Assembly (NCBI RefSeq): GCF_027474525.2
Contig: NZ_CP114882.2
Coordinates: 1,922,001-1,986,000, forward strand
Direction of reading: 5' to 3'
DNA: 64,000 bases
Origin: Flavobacterium lacustre
Lineage (GTDB): Bacteria; Bacteroidota; Bacteroidia; Flavobacteriales; Flavobacteriaceae
Position 1 is the stretch's first letter. The number at the start of each line of letters is the position of its first letter. A model generated the notes under the pieces. That model worked only from the letters and a program-made list of their open reading frames with translations. It was not told the origin of the DNA and did no database searches. Shown here piece after piece: positions 16,651 through 25,387 of this stretch. Made by a program: the position numbers and the translations under genes.

Positions 16651-17373
16651 ATGAAAAAATTACATATCACCTGCTTAGGAATTGCTCTTTTATTTTTGGC
16701 CAGTTGCAAGGAAGAATCTGAAAAGCCAAAAGTAATCTATGATGCCTCAAATAAAGGAAAAGAATTGGTTAACGTCGATTCTACTCAAATCGAAATTGCT
16801 GATTTACCGATGCAAATGGAAGGAACGGAATACTTGATTCATCCCGTCGGCGATTTAAGCGTTTCTGAAAAAGCAATAAAAAACAGATATGGATCTTCCA
16901 GTGTGAATGATTTGAGTTTTACAATTTCCAATGTGGCTCAGTATGAAATTACGGGTTATCTACAAAATCTGAAATTTCAAAAAATCGATTCAGATTCTAT
17001 AAAATCTTTAACCGATAAGCCTGTTTTGATTCAAACGGCTACGTATTTAAAATCAGTTTCAGATAAAACCAAGAAACAAATCATGGTCTATACGATGGTG
17101 GATGTTGATACAAATAAAGACGGAAAATTAGATACAAGCGACATTAAAGCCTTATACTTAAGTGAAATTAGTGGCGAAAAATTCACTAAAATATCGCTCG
17201 ATTTTCAAGAATTAATAGATTGGAATTTAATTGAATCTACCAATCGATTGTATTTTAGAACTGTAGAAGACACCAATAAAAATGGACAATTTGACACTAA
17301 AGATGTGGTCAATTACAATTATATTGATTTGTCTAAGAAAGAATGGAAAGTGATTGAATATAAACCGGTTTAG
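16651..17373 (+). CDS. Lipoprotein with two EF-hand-like calcium loops
   Basis: A 240-residue predicted lipoprotein. The ATG at 16651 gives a signal peptide with lipobox ending 'LFLASC', so Cys19 would carry the lipid; a GTG frame from 16549 is rejected. Two calcium-binding-type loops are visible: D153-x-N155-x-D157-G-x-L-D161-x2-D164, and D207-x-N209-x-N211-G-x-F-D215-x2-D218. These resemble EF-hand or dockerin loops. I do not recognise the rest of the protein. It ends 10 bases from a convergent gene with no terminator between them. Confidence 0.75.
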   Translation: MKKLHITCLGIALLFLASCKEESEKPKVIYDASNKGKELVNVDSTQIEIADLPMQMEGTEYLIHPVGDLSVSEKAIKNRYGSSSVNDLSFTISNVAQYEITGYLQNLKFQKIDSDSIKSLTDKPVLIQTATYLKSVSDKTKKQIMVYTMVDVDTNKDGKLDTSDIKALYLSEISGEKFTKISLDFQELIDWNLIESTNRLYFRTVEDTNKNGQFDTKDVVNYNYIDLSKKEWKVIEYKPV

Positions 17374-17383
17374 TTTTATGGAA

Positions 17384-18085
17384 TCAAATTAAAATATCAC
17401 TTTCTAAATCGGATTTTTCAATATGGAAATTGAAACCCAATTCAGAAACCAATTGAATGACTAAATTTTTATACCAGTTTTCGGATTTGGGGTGAATGTA
17501 GATTTTTTCAATCAATTCGCTGATATCAACATTTATTTTCAATCCGTCATTAATTTTAATTTTACTGTCTGAGATATCCGAAATAATACGTACTTCGCGC
17601 TCATACTGAAAGCTTTTTCGTTTGAATAAAAAAGGGAAAAACATATCGTCAAACGGGATGTATTCTTTTTTATAATCAATGTAATTTACTTCACCAATAT
17701 ATTGATTGATATTGGTTTCTGGTTTCAGTGCTTTCTGTAATCGTCCAATTGTTGATTGAATGGCTAGCCCTTCGCTGTTTTGTGTGAAAATCTGCCACAT
17801 GGCAAATGATTCGTATTCGTTGATGTGCCAGCTGCTAATCGCTAATTTTTCCCGATGCGTTTTATAAAAATTTAAAAAGTCGGGATTATCTGTGGCCAGT
17901 TTTTTTATTTCTTCAAAAGTTGGTTCGCTAAATGTGCCTTCATATTGGTCTTCAAATTTATCAGAACGGGACATGAATAATTTTTGCGAAAGCAACAAAT
18001 CCAGAAATTTTGATAAGTCTAAATACTTCCAGACAATAGTATCTGAATCATCTGGAAGTTTTATGTTTGGATTGTCTAAGTACAT
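17384..18085 (-). CDS. DUF2971 domain-containing protein
   Basis: A 233-residue cytoplasmic protein of the DUF2971 family. The typical opening 'WKYLDLSKFLDLLLSQKLFMSRSDKFEDQYEG' (about residues 24-55, quoted here as consecutive motifs KFLDLL..LF.SR.DKF.D..EG) and the central 'SSWHINEYESFAMWQIF' match the family. Its function is not established; members occur scattered across bacteria, sometimes in variable regions. It is transcribed alone on the minus strand, 57 bases upstream of the ABC exporter gene's 3' end. Confidence 0.82.
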   Translation of the reverse strand: MYLDNPNIKLPDDSDTIVWKYLDLSKFLDLLLSQKLFMSRSDKFEDQYEGTFSEPTFEEIKKLATDNPDFLNFYKTHREKLAISSWHINEYESFAMWQIFTQNSEGLAIQSTIGRLQKALKPETNINQYIGEVNYIDYKKEYIPFDDMFFPFLFKRKSFQYEREVRIISDISDSKIKINDGLKINVDISELIEKIYIHPKSENWYKNLVIQLVSELGFNFHIEKSDLESDILI

Positions 18086-18141
18086 TTTTTAGCGTGTAAA
18101 TCTGCTTTTTTCCAGCAAACTTAAAGTTACAAAATTATAAG

Positions 18142-19971
18142 CTATTCAAAGGATTGTAAGGTTACTAATTTGTTATAAGTGCCATCCAGGGCAATTAATT
18201 CCTCGTGTGTGCCTTGTTCTACAATTTTTCCTTTTTGCATCACTACAATTTTGTCTGCTTTTTGTATTGTCGAAAGACGGTGCGCAATAACTATTGAAGT
18301 TCTGTTTTGCATCATGTTTTCTAAAGCGATTTGAACAAACTTTTCGCTTTCGGTGTCCAGTGCAGAAGTTGCTTCATCGAGTATCATAATTGGTGGGTTT
18401 TTAAGAACCGCACGAGCAATAGACAGACGTTGTTTTTGACCACCTGAAAGTTTGTTTCCGCTGTCGCCAATATTGGTATGAATACCATTTGGCAGTTCAT
18501 TTACAAATTCTAAAGCATTAGCAATTTTTAGTGCTTCAATAATTTCGGCATCAGTTGCGTCTAATTTTCCTAAAGAAATATTGGCTTTGATGGTGTCATT
18601 AAATAAAATACTGTCTTGTGTCACCAATCCCATTAATCCACGAAGTGATTGTAAATTGAAATCTTTAATGTCAATTCCGTCAATGCTGATAGTTCCTTCG
18701 TTTACATCATAAAAACGGGTGAGTAAATTGGCAATGGTACTTTTTCCGCTTCCGGATTGTCCAACAAGAGCAACGGTTTGTCCTTTTTTTACTTCGAGTG
18801 AAAAATCTTTTAAAACGGCTTCTTCCTCATATTTGAAGTTCACATTTTTGATGGTTATTTCAGAATCAAAAGTGTTTTTGTCGATAGCATTTTCTTTAGA
18901 AGTGATTTCGTTTTCTACTTCTAATACTTCAAAAACACGTTCTGCTGCGGCTAATCCATTTTTTACGGAATAAGAAGCTTTAGAAATGGCTTTGGCAGGC
19001 GTAAGAATGTTGAAAGCTAAGGTCAAATACACAATAAAAGCAGAGCCTTCTAATGTTTTTTCGACTAGCACTAAATTTCCTCCATAAAAAAGTAAGATAG
19101 CAATTGTTGTAACGCCTAAAAATTCACTCAATGGAGTGGCTAAATTATTTTTACTTCCGATGCTGTTGGTTAAATTCAATAATCGGGTTACTGAGTCGTT
19201 AAATCGGCCTTTAAAATTAGTTTCGGCATTATAACTTTTAATCACTTTTAAACCACCCAAAGTTTCATCTACAATCGAAATCAGAAAGCCACTTTCTCTT
19301 TGTGCCTGAAGCGATTTAGCTCTTAGATTTTTAGCTACTTTTGAAATAATCCATCCTGAAATAGGCATAAAAATTAAAACAAATAAAGTAAGTTTTAAAC
19401 TTATAATAAACATAGTGACCAATGCAAAAATAATAGTCAGTGGTTCTTTTACAACCAATTCTAATATAGAGAAAAAGGAGTTTTGAACTTCATTGACATC
19501 ACCAAGCATTCGTGCCATAATATCTCCTTTTCTTTTTTCGGAATAATAGGAAATGGGCAGTTCCACAATTTTGTCATACATTGATTTTCTCAAATCTCTT
19601 AAAACACCATTTTTAAGGTGCATGATGTGATGTGAGGCGAGATAATTGAATAAATTTTTGAATAAAAATGTTGTAATAACCATTAAGACAACAAACAAAA
19701 GTGCTACTTGAATACTATTTTCCTTTGTTAATTCTGAAATTTTATAATACATAAAATCAGAACCAAACTGCTTTAAGTTTCCTATTCCCGTATATACAGG
19801 CTCTTTTAGTATGACTTTGGTTTTGCCAAAGAGTACTTCAAGCACCGGAAAAATAGTTAGCATAGAAATGGTGCTAAACAAAGCATACAAAATATTGTAT
19901 ACCACATTCCAGACAATATGAGACTTATAAGGTTTGGTGTAAGGAAGTAGTTTTATTAAGTTTTTATCCAT
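18142..19971 (-). CDS. ABC exporter, fused membrane and ATPase domains (MsbA-like)
   Basis: A 609-residue half-transporter that would work as a homodimer in the inner membrane, probably exporting a lipid or hydrophobic molecule. Six membrane helices fill about residues 20-330; the ATPase domain follows with Walker A 'GQSGSGKST', signature 'LSGGQKQR', Walker B 'IMILDEATSALD' and the switch His in 'IAHRLST'. The start codon overlaps the stop of the upstream phosphosugar mutase gene by one base (TAATG), so translation is coupled. MsbA-like lipid A transport is a reasonable but unproven role. Confidence 0.9.
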   Translation of the reverse strand: MDKNLIKLLPYTKPYKSHIVWNVVYNILYALFSTISMLTIFPVLEVLFGKTKVILKEPVYTGIGNLKQFGSDFMYYKISELTKENSIQVALLFVVLMVITTFLFKNLFNYLASHHIMHLKNGVLRDLRKSMYDKIVELPISYYSEKRKGDIMARMLGDVNEVQNSFFSILELVVKEPLTIIFALVTMFIISLKLTLFVLIFMPISGWIISKVAKNLRAKSLQAQRESGFLISIVDETLGGLKVIKSYNAETNFKGRFNDSVTRLLNLTNSIGSKNNLATPLSEFLGVTTIAILLFYGGNLVLVEKTLEGSAFIVYLTLAFNILTPAKAISKASYSVKNGLAAAERVFEVLEVENEITSKENAIDKNTFDSEITIKNVNFKYEEEAVLKDFSLEVKKGQTVALVGQSGSGKSTIANLLTRFYDVNEGTISIDGIDIKDFNLQSLRGLMGLVTQDSILFNDTIKANISLGKLDATDAEIIEALKIANALEFVNELPNGIHTNIGDSGNKLSGGQKQRLSIARAVLKNPPIMILDEATSALDTESEKFVQIALENMMQNRTSIVIAHRLSTIQKADKIVVMQKGKIVEQGTHEELIALDGTYNKLVTLQSFE

Positions 19972-21698
19972 TAGTTCAATTGCATTGCAATAATAATATT
20001 CTTTATTTTATCGTTTAAGTCGGCTTCTGTTTCTGTGAAATTCTCAACGGAATCTAATGTTGTATTCACGCTGATATAAAATTTGATTTTTGGTTCCGTT
20101 CCGCTTGGTCTGGCACAAATTTTAGAACCATCTTCCGTGTAGTAAATCAGTACATCTGCTTTTGGAATGTTCATCGTTTCTTCTTCACCGGTTAATAAGT
20201 TCTTGGCGATAGACGATTTGTAATCTTCCAACATAATTACGCGTTGTCCGTTGATTTCTTTCACCGGATTTTCACGAAGCGAAACCATCATTTGATTGAT
20301 TTCGGCTAAACCTTCCATTCCTTTTTTAGTGATTGAAATCAAATGTTCTTTGTAAAAACCATGGGCTACATATAGTTTTAATAACTCTTTGTATACGGTG
20401 CTTCCTTTAGCTTTGGCTTGAGCCGCCACTTCGCAAATCAACAAAGTAGCCGCTACAGCATCTTTGTCACGAACGGCATCGCCTACCATGTATCCAAAAC
20501 TTTCTTCACCACCACCGATGAATTTTTGCTCTGGAAAATCTTTAATCATTTTGGCAATCCATTTGAAACCCGTTAAGCCTACTTTGCATTCTACACCGTA
20601 AGCGGTAGCCAATTCCATAATCATGGGAGTGGAAACAATAGTAGAACCTACAAACTGTTTTCCATCTATTTTTCCTGCTTTTTTCCATTCTTCCAATAAA
20701 AAGGCAGTCATCAAAATCATGGTTTGATTTCCGTTTAACAAGGTCATTTTCCCTTCATTATTTCGAACGGCAACTCCCAATCGATCGCAATCCGGGTCGG
20801 TACCAATGACAATATCAGAATTGGTTTTATCGGCTAACGCCAATGCCATTGCTAAGGCTTCTGGTTCTTCTGGGTTTGGTGATTTTACGGTTGGGAAATC
20901 TCCGTTTGGTACTCTTTGTTCTTCTACGATATGTACCTTTGGATATCCCGCTTGTGCTAACGTATCAGGAACTAGTGTTATGGATGTTCCGTGCAAAGAG
21001 GTGAAAACGATGTTCAGATTTTCTTTGGCTTCAGCCGGAGTATTGAAGCTAGCGTTTTCGATAGAGGATTTGATAAAAGCCTGATCTACTTCTTTATCGA
21101 TGTATTGAATTAGGCTTTCGTTAGCATCGAACTTGATTTGGTTGTAATTTAAATTTTCAATTACATTGATAATTCCTTCATCTTCCGGTGGAACAATTTG
21201 TCCGCCATCTTGCCAGTATACTTTGTATCCGTTGTATTCCGGCGGATTGTGTGAAGCGGTTAAAACAATTCCGCATTGGCAACCTAAATATTTAAGCGCA
21301 AAAGACAATTCTGGTGTCGGACGTAAATCCGAAAATAAATATACTTGAATCCCATTGGCAGAGAAAACATCAGCAACTACTTTGGCCAAAGTATTGCTGT
21401 TGTGGCGGCAATCGTATGCGATAACGGCTTTTAACGGCTGATTTGGAAAAGCAGTATGTAAATAATCCGAAAGTCCTTGTGTGCTTTTTCCTAATGTATA
21501 TTTATTGATACGGTTGTTTCCAACGCCCATTACCCCACGCATACCACCTGTTCCGAATTCGAGATTTTTATAAAAACTCTCTTCTAGTTCTTTTGGAGAT
21601 GAAGCAATCATTGTTTGCACTGCTTCTTGTGTTGCGGCATCAAAAGTAGGAGTTAACCATTCATTTACTGCGTTTAAAATGTTTTGTGGGATGCTCAT
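19971..21698 (-). CDS. Phospho-sugar mutase (phosphoglucomutase/phosphomannomutase)
   Basis: A cytoplasmic enzyme moving phosphate between C1 and C6 of hexose phosphates. It has 575 residues and four-domain alpha-D-phosphohexomutase organisation: catalytic Ser149 in 'LTASHNP', metal loop 'GTDPDCDR', sugar-binding 'GGGEESFGY', and phosphate-binding '[12 protein letters not shown]'. The length and 'EFGTGGMRG' N-terminus fit the long PGM2-like group acting on glucose and mannose phosphates. It is translationally coupled to the downstream ABC exporter gene; a 162-base gap separates it from the glycosyltransferase gene. Confidence 0.94.
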   Translation of the reverse strand: MSIPQNILNAVNEWLTPTFDAATQEAVQTMIASSPKELEESFYKNLEFGTGGMRGVMGVGNNRINKYTLGKSTQGLSDYLHTAFPNQPLKAVIAYDCRHNSNTLAKVVADVFSANGIQVYLFSDLRPTPELSFALKYLGCQCGIVLTASHNPPEYNGYKVYWQDGGQIVPPEDEGIINVIENLNYNQIKFDANESLIQYIDKEVDQAFIKSSIENASFNTPAEAKENLNIVFTSLHGTSITLVPDTLAQAGYPKVHIVEEQRVPNGDFPTVKSPNPEEPEALAMALALADKTNSDIVIGTDPDCDRLGVAVRNNEGKMTLLNGNQTMILMTAFLLEEWKKAGKIDGKQFVGSTIVSTPMIMELATAYGVECKVGLTGFKWIAKMIKDFPEQKFIGGGEESFGYMVGDAVRDKDAVAATLLICEVAAQAKAKGSTVYKELLKLYVAHGFYKEHLISITKKGMEGLAEINQMMVSLRENPVKEINGQRVIMLEDYKSSIAKNLLTGEEETMNIPKADVLIYYTEDGSKICARPSGTEPKIKFYISVNTTLDSVENFTETEADLNDKIKNIIIAMQLN

Positions 21699-21860
21699 TT
21701 TATGTGTTTTTTAGTTAAAAATTCAAAATTTAAGAGGTCAAGTTTGAGTATTTTATTTTTGGGGCATTTGTCTTTATTGTTTAAAACTTCATTGGTGAAA
21801 TTTTTATAAAAAGCCTATTTTTAGAAATGGAAACTTTAGATAATTCTTACCTTAAAAGTA

Positions 21861-22817
21861 TTAAAAATTTATTTCACTGGAAACTTTATAACGCCCTTCG
21901 TTGTTTTTTGTACGTAAAATAATTTCGCCAAGAAATCCTGCCAAAAACAATTGCGTTCCCAATACCATCGTAGTTAATGCGATGTAAAACCAAGGGTTGC
22001 TGGTTACTAAATTATAAGATAAACCAGCGTATAAATGATACAGTTTTGAAATTCCAATATAGCCTGCCAACATAAATCCGATGATAAACATCAATGAACC
22101 CATGGCGCCGAACAAGTGCATGGGTCTTTTTCCGAATCGGGAAAGGAACCAAATGGTAATTAAATCTAAGAATCCATTTATGAAACGTTCCATTCCAAAT
22201 TTAGTTTCTCCATATTTTCGGGCTTGGTGCTGAACTACTTTTTCTCCAATTTTTCCAAATCCGGCATTTTTTGCCAAAACGGGAATGTATCGGTGCATTT
22301 CACCTGAAACTTCTATGTTTTTTACGACTACATTTTTGTAGGCTTTCAGACCGCAATTAAAATCATTCAATTCAACACCGGATGTTTTTCGGGCTGCCCA
22401 GTTGAATAATTTTGAAGGTAAGTTTTTAGCCATTACAGAATCGTAACGTTTCTTTTTCCAACCGGAAACCAAATCGAATTTTCCTGAGGTAATCATATCG
22501 TATAATCCTGGAATTTCTTCTGGACTGTCTTGTAAATCGGCGTCCATGGTAATAATGACATCACCTTGTGCTTTGGCAAAACCAGCGTGTAATGCCTGAG
22601 ATTTTCCAAAATTTTTCATGAAACGAATGCCTTTTACATTCGGGTTTTCGGAGGCAAATCCTTCGATGATAGGCCAAGAATTATCAGAGCTTCCATCGTC
22701 AAGAAAAATGATTTCGTAAGTATAATTATTAGATTGCATGACTTTGATAATCCAAGTATACAATTCTTGCAATGATTCCTCTTCGTTAAGAAGCGGTATG
22801 AGTATGGATAGATTCAT
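21861..22817 (-). CDS. Family 2 glycosyltransferase, polyprenyl-phosphate type
   Basis: A 318-residue GtrB/DPM1-like enzyme that probably transfers a sugar from a nucleotide donor to undecaprenyl phosphate at the inner membrane. The GT-A fold has 'SILIPLLNEEESL' at the N-terminus, the donor motif 'DADLQDSPEEIP', and two C-terminal membrane helices (about residues 230-255 and 265-300). The product would feed envelope polysaccharide or lipid modification. It starts 5 bases after the stop of the upstream DUF4199 gene, so these two are probably one operon. Confidence 0.9.
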   Translation of the reverse strand: MNLSILIPLLNEEESLQELYTWIIKVMQSNNYTYEIIFLDDGSSDNSWPIIEGFASENPNVKGIRFMKNFGKSQALHAGFAKAQGDVIITMDADLQDSPEEIPGLYDMITSGKFDLVSGWKKKRYDSVMAKNLPSKLFNWAARKTSGVELNDFNCGLKAYKNVVVKNIEVSGEMHRYIPVLAKNAGFGKIGEKVVQHQARKYGETKFGMERFINGFLDLITIWFLSRFGKRPMHLFGAMGSLMFIIGFMLAGYIGISKLYHLYAGLSYNLVTSNPWFYIALTTMVLGTQLFLAGFLGEIILRTKNNEGRYKVSSEINF

Positions 22818-22822
22818 TACTG

Positions 22823-23356
22823 TTATTCTTGTGATGAAGGTTTGCTTTTGAAGAATGCCGCCATGATTAAACCAAAAATCGAACTAAAAACAATACTAAA
22901 TATAGAGCCTTTCAATAATTCGACAATAGAATAAGGATCATTTTCTTTCAGTTTTGTTATCGCTTCATTTATGGCAGATGCCGGCGTTCCAAATTTTTGC
23001 ATCATATCAACAGTATATTTAACGGTCAGTTCTCTTACCGTCTCTTTGGCTGCTGGATCGATAAAATTGAATAAAATAATATTGAAAACAGTTGAAATCA
23101 AAATTCCAATTACTGCCGAAATAAAATAGGTAGTAAAAGCGTCTTTGAATGGGAATATACCGTTTAACTCTTTTTTAGTTTTTGAAAGCAAAACAATACC
23201 TATTATAAGGTAAGTTGCAATACTCAAAATTCCAACCCACCAAGAAATAAAAAGATTTAAATCTATTGCGTATATTGAAGTTGTAATTAATGCGGAAACA
23301 ACCCCAGTTGTAATTCCAAAAGTTATTCCGTTTCTTTTTATAATTTCATTAATCAT
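22823..23356 (-). CDS. DUF4199 domain-containing membrane protein
   Basis: A 177-residue inner-membrane protein of the Bacteroidota-specific DUF4199 family. It has four predicted membrane helices (about residues 10-30, 35-55, 75-100 and 145-168) and a soluble helical section around 100-140. The function is unknown. In this and many related genomes it precedes a family 2 glycosyltransferase, here with a 5-base gap, suggesting a shared envelope role. A -7 box lies at 23382-23389. Confidence 0.85.
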   Translation of the reverse strand: MINEIIKRNGITFGITTGVVSALITTSIYAIDLNLFISWWVGILSIATYLIIGIVLLSKTKKELNGIFPFKDAFTTYFISAVIGILISTVFNIILFNFIDPAAKETVRELTVKYTVDMMQKFGTPASAINEAITKLKENDPYSIVELLKGSIFSIVFSSIFGLIMAAFFKSKPSSQE

Positions 23357-23381
23357 TTTTTGAAGATTTTTTATTAATCTA

Positions 23382-23389
23382 CAAATATA
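23382..23389 (-). promoter_or_regulatory. -7 promoter box TATATTTG
   Basis: Minus-strand TATATTTG lies 25 bases before the DUF4199 start. No clear TTG box is seen upstream. Confidence 0.55.
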
Positions 23390-23456
23390 ACAATTCCCAA
23401 TTTATTAGGGAGTAAAATTTGTTTTTTACGCAGATATAAAAAAAGTGTGACAAAGA

Positions 23457-23487
23457 TTTGTTTATTGAAAAATAAGTGTAAATTTGC
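23457..23487 (+). promoter_or_regulatory. Promoter of the L31 gene
   Basis: TTTG (23457-23460), an 18-base spacer and TAAATTTGC (23479-23487) form a close match to the full Bacteroidota promoter. The start codon is 110 bases further on, so the leader is about 100 bases, long enough for autoregulation. Confidence 0.8.
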
Positions 23488-23597
23488 AGACTCAAAATAA
23501 TAGTGTAAAAACAAAAAGTTATAAGATGTTTATACCTTTTCTGTTAGAAGAAAAGCTTCAAGACAAATTATAATTAAACAAATAAAAAAGATTCAAG

Positions 23598-23849
23598 ATG
23601 AAAAAAGGTGTACACCCAGAAAATTACAGATTAGTTGCTTTTAAAGACATGTCAAACGAAGATGTTTTTATTACTAAATCTACTGCAGATACAAAAGAAA
23701 CAATAACAGTTGACGGTGTAGAATATCCAGTTGTAAAAATGGAGATTTCTAGAACTTCTCACCCTTTTTACACAGGTAAATCTAAACTTATTGATACTGC
23801 AGGACGTATCGATAAATTCAAAACTAAATACGCTAAACACGTTAAATAA
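23598..23849 (+). CDS. rpmE2: 50S ribosomal protein L31, type B
   Basis: A component of the large ribosomal subunit near the subunit interface. The 83-residue length, 'MKKGVHPENYR' start and 'SRTSHPFYTGKSKLIDTAGR' core identify type B (C-minus) L31. It contains no cysteine and so lacks the zinc ribbon of the C-plus form. In other bacteria C-minus forms are made under zinc limitation, but here no Zur-type operator is evident and the strong promoter suggests constitutive use. A terminator follows. Confidence 0.97.
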   Translation: MKKGVHPENYRLVAFKDMSNEDVFITKSTADTKETITVDGVEYPVVKMEISRTSHPFYTGKSKLIDTAGRIDKFKTKYAKHVK

Positions 23850-23874
23850 TTTTAACTTGTTTTTAAATACATTT

Positions 23875-23902
23875 AAAACCTTCCTTTTGGAGGGTTTTTT
23901 TA
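23875..23902 (+). terminator. Terminator after L31 gene
   Basis: AAAACCTTCC (23875-23884) pairs with GGAGGGTTTT (23889-23898), one wobble pair, then T's. The small 4-base loop and T-run fit a Rho-independent terminator. Confidence 0.82.
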
Positions 23903-23925
23903 TTTTTATCTGTTTTAAAACTTTG

Positions 23926-23933
23926 TAACTTTG
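23926..23933 (+). promoter_or_regulatory. -7 promoter box TAACTTTG
   Basis: TAACTTTG lies 47 bases before the ATG of the GlmU-like gene and just after the L31 terminator. Confidence 0.55.
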
Positions 23934-23980
23934 GTGTCAATACGACAGAACAAATAACCGAATCAACAAACCAACAATTT

Positions 23981-25156
23981 ATGAATTATATCCTTTTTGA
24001 CGGACCTTCAAGAAATGCCTTGTTGCCTTTTACCTTTACCCGTCCCGTTGCCGATATTCTTATCGGAATTATGACAATTCGTCAAAAATGGGAAATGCAT
24101 CTGGGGTCCACCACAACCACTTTGACCGAGGAATATCTTTCGGATAAATTTCCAATGGTTGAATTAGAAGAAAATGTAATGATAAATGCTTCTTTTCTTC
24201 CAACAGCAATTTTGGTCGAAATGGTACAAGATTTAAAATCCAATCAAGCGATTTTTAAAGGAGAAGAAGTAATTGCTTTTTATACCAATGATGAGCAGGA
24301 AGAGGTCGATTTTGATACCTATGAAATTATAGAATTTACGGACGATTGTATCACAGTGGAACATACTTGGGATATTTTTTCGAAAAATGATGCGGCGATT
24401 CGCGAAGATTTTCAATTTTTGACCGAAGACAGAACCTCACAGCCCATTCCTAAAAGTGTTAATGTAATTGCACCCGAAAATATATTTATCGAAGAAGGTG
24501 CCAAGTTAGCATTTGTAACTTTAAATGCCTCTTCGGGACCGATTTATATTGGTAAAGATTCCGAAATTATGGAAGGAACCGTAATTAGAGGCCCTTTTGC
24601 TTTATGCGAAAATGCAACGGTTAAAATGGCTGCCAAAATATATGGAGCAACAACTGTTGGACCTTATTCCAGAGTTGGAGGAGAAATAAACAATTCAGTG
24701 TTATTTGCGTATTCGAATAAAGGACATGATGGATTTCTTGGTAATTCCGTTCTTGGCGAATGGTGTAATATTGGCGCCGACAGTAATAATTCGAATTTGA
24801 AAAATAATTATGAAGAAGTAAAATTGTGGAGCTATGAAACCGAAGGATTTGCCAAAACAGGTTTGCAGTTTTGTGGATTGATGATGGGCGATCACAGTAA
24901 ATGTGGAATTAATACCATGTTTAATACAGGTACTGTGGTAGGCGTAAGTGCTAATATTTTTGGCAGTGGGTTTCCGCGTAATTTTGTTCCAAGTTTTTCT
25001 TGGGGAGGTGCTTCCGGATTTACGACTTATGTGACCAAAAAAGCGTTTGAAACCGCAAAACTGGTAATGAATCGCAGAAATATAGTTTTTGATGAAACTG
25101 AAGCGGCTATTTTAGAGCATGTTTTTGAAGAAACTAAAAAGTGGCGTAAAGACTAA
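23981..25156 (+). CDS. GlmU-like putative sugar-nucleotide transferase
   Basis: A 391-residue cytoplasmic protein of the Bacteroidota 'alternative GlmU' group. The N-terminal part (about 1-150) resembles a degraded nucleotidyltransferase, with 'FDGPSRNALLPFTFTRP' in place of the usual pyrophosphorylase loop. The C-terminal part (about 170-360) is a left-handed beta-helix built of hexapeptide repeats ('IYIGKDSEIMEGTVIRGP', 'VGPYSRVGGEI'), as in GlmU's acetyltransferase half. Involvement in UDP-GlcNAc metabolism is an inference. It follows rpmE2, a pairing common in the phylum. Confidence 0.85.
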   Translation: MNYILFDGPSRNALLPFTFTRPVADILIGIMTIRQKWEMHLGSTTTTLTEEYLSDKFPMVELEENVMINASFLPTAILVEMVQDLKSNQAIFKGEEVIAFYTNDEQEEVDFDTYEIIEFTDDCITVEHTWDIFSKNDAAIREDFQFLTEDRTSQPIPKSVNVIAPENIFIEEGAKLAFVTLNASSGPIYIGKDSEIMEGTVIRGPFALCENATVKMAAKIYGATTVGPYSRVGGEINNSVLFAYSNKGHDGFLGNSVLGEWCNIGADSNNSNLKNNYEEVKLWSYETEGFAKTGLQFCGLMMGDHSKCGINTMFNTGTVVGVSANIFGSGFPRNFVPSFSWGGASGFTTYVTKKAFETAKLVMNRRNIVFDETEAAILEHVFEETKKWRKD

Positions 25157-25190
25157 AGTCAGTATAGTGTTTACTGAAAAAATATAATTT

Positions 25191-25232
25191 CCGACAACGC
25201 ATCTAATTAATGATGTAAGTTGTCGGTTTTTT
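25191..25232 (+). terminator. Terminator after GlmU-like gene
   Basis: CCGACAAC (25191-25198) pairs with GTTGTCGG (25219-25226), with an inner ATC/GAT pair, followed by six T's. Confidence 0.8.
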
Positions 25233-25295
25233 GATTTCTATAAAGTAATATTCAGGCTTCACATCGGGCTCGTTTTTAATTAAACAACTTTCTAA

Positions 25296-25326
25296 TTGCC
25301 CAATTCTGTAATTAATATATCTTTGC
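25296..25326 (+). promoter_or_regulatory. Promoter of the ABC-F gene
   Basis: TTG (25296-25298), a 19-base spacer, and TATCTTTGC (25318-25326) match the Bacteroidota promoter. The start is 62 bases downstream. Confidence 0.75.
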
Positions 25327-25387
25327 AACTTTCAAAAAAAATACTAATCGGATAATCGATTAACCGAATAAACAAATCAAGAATAAA

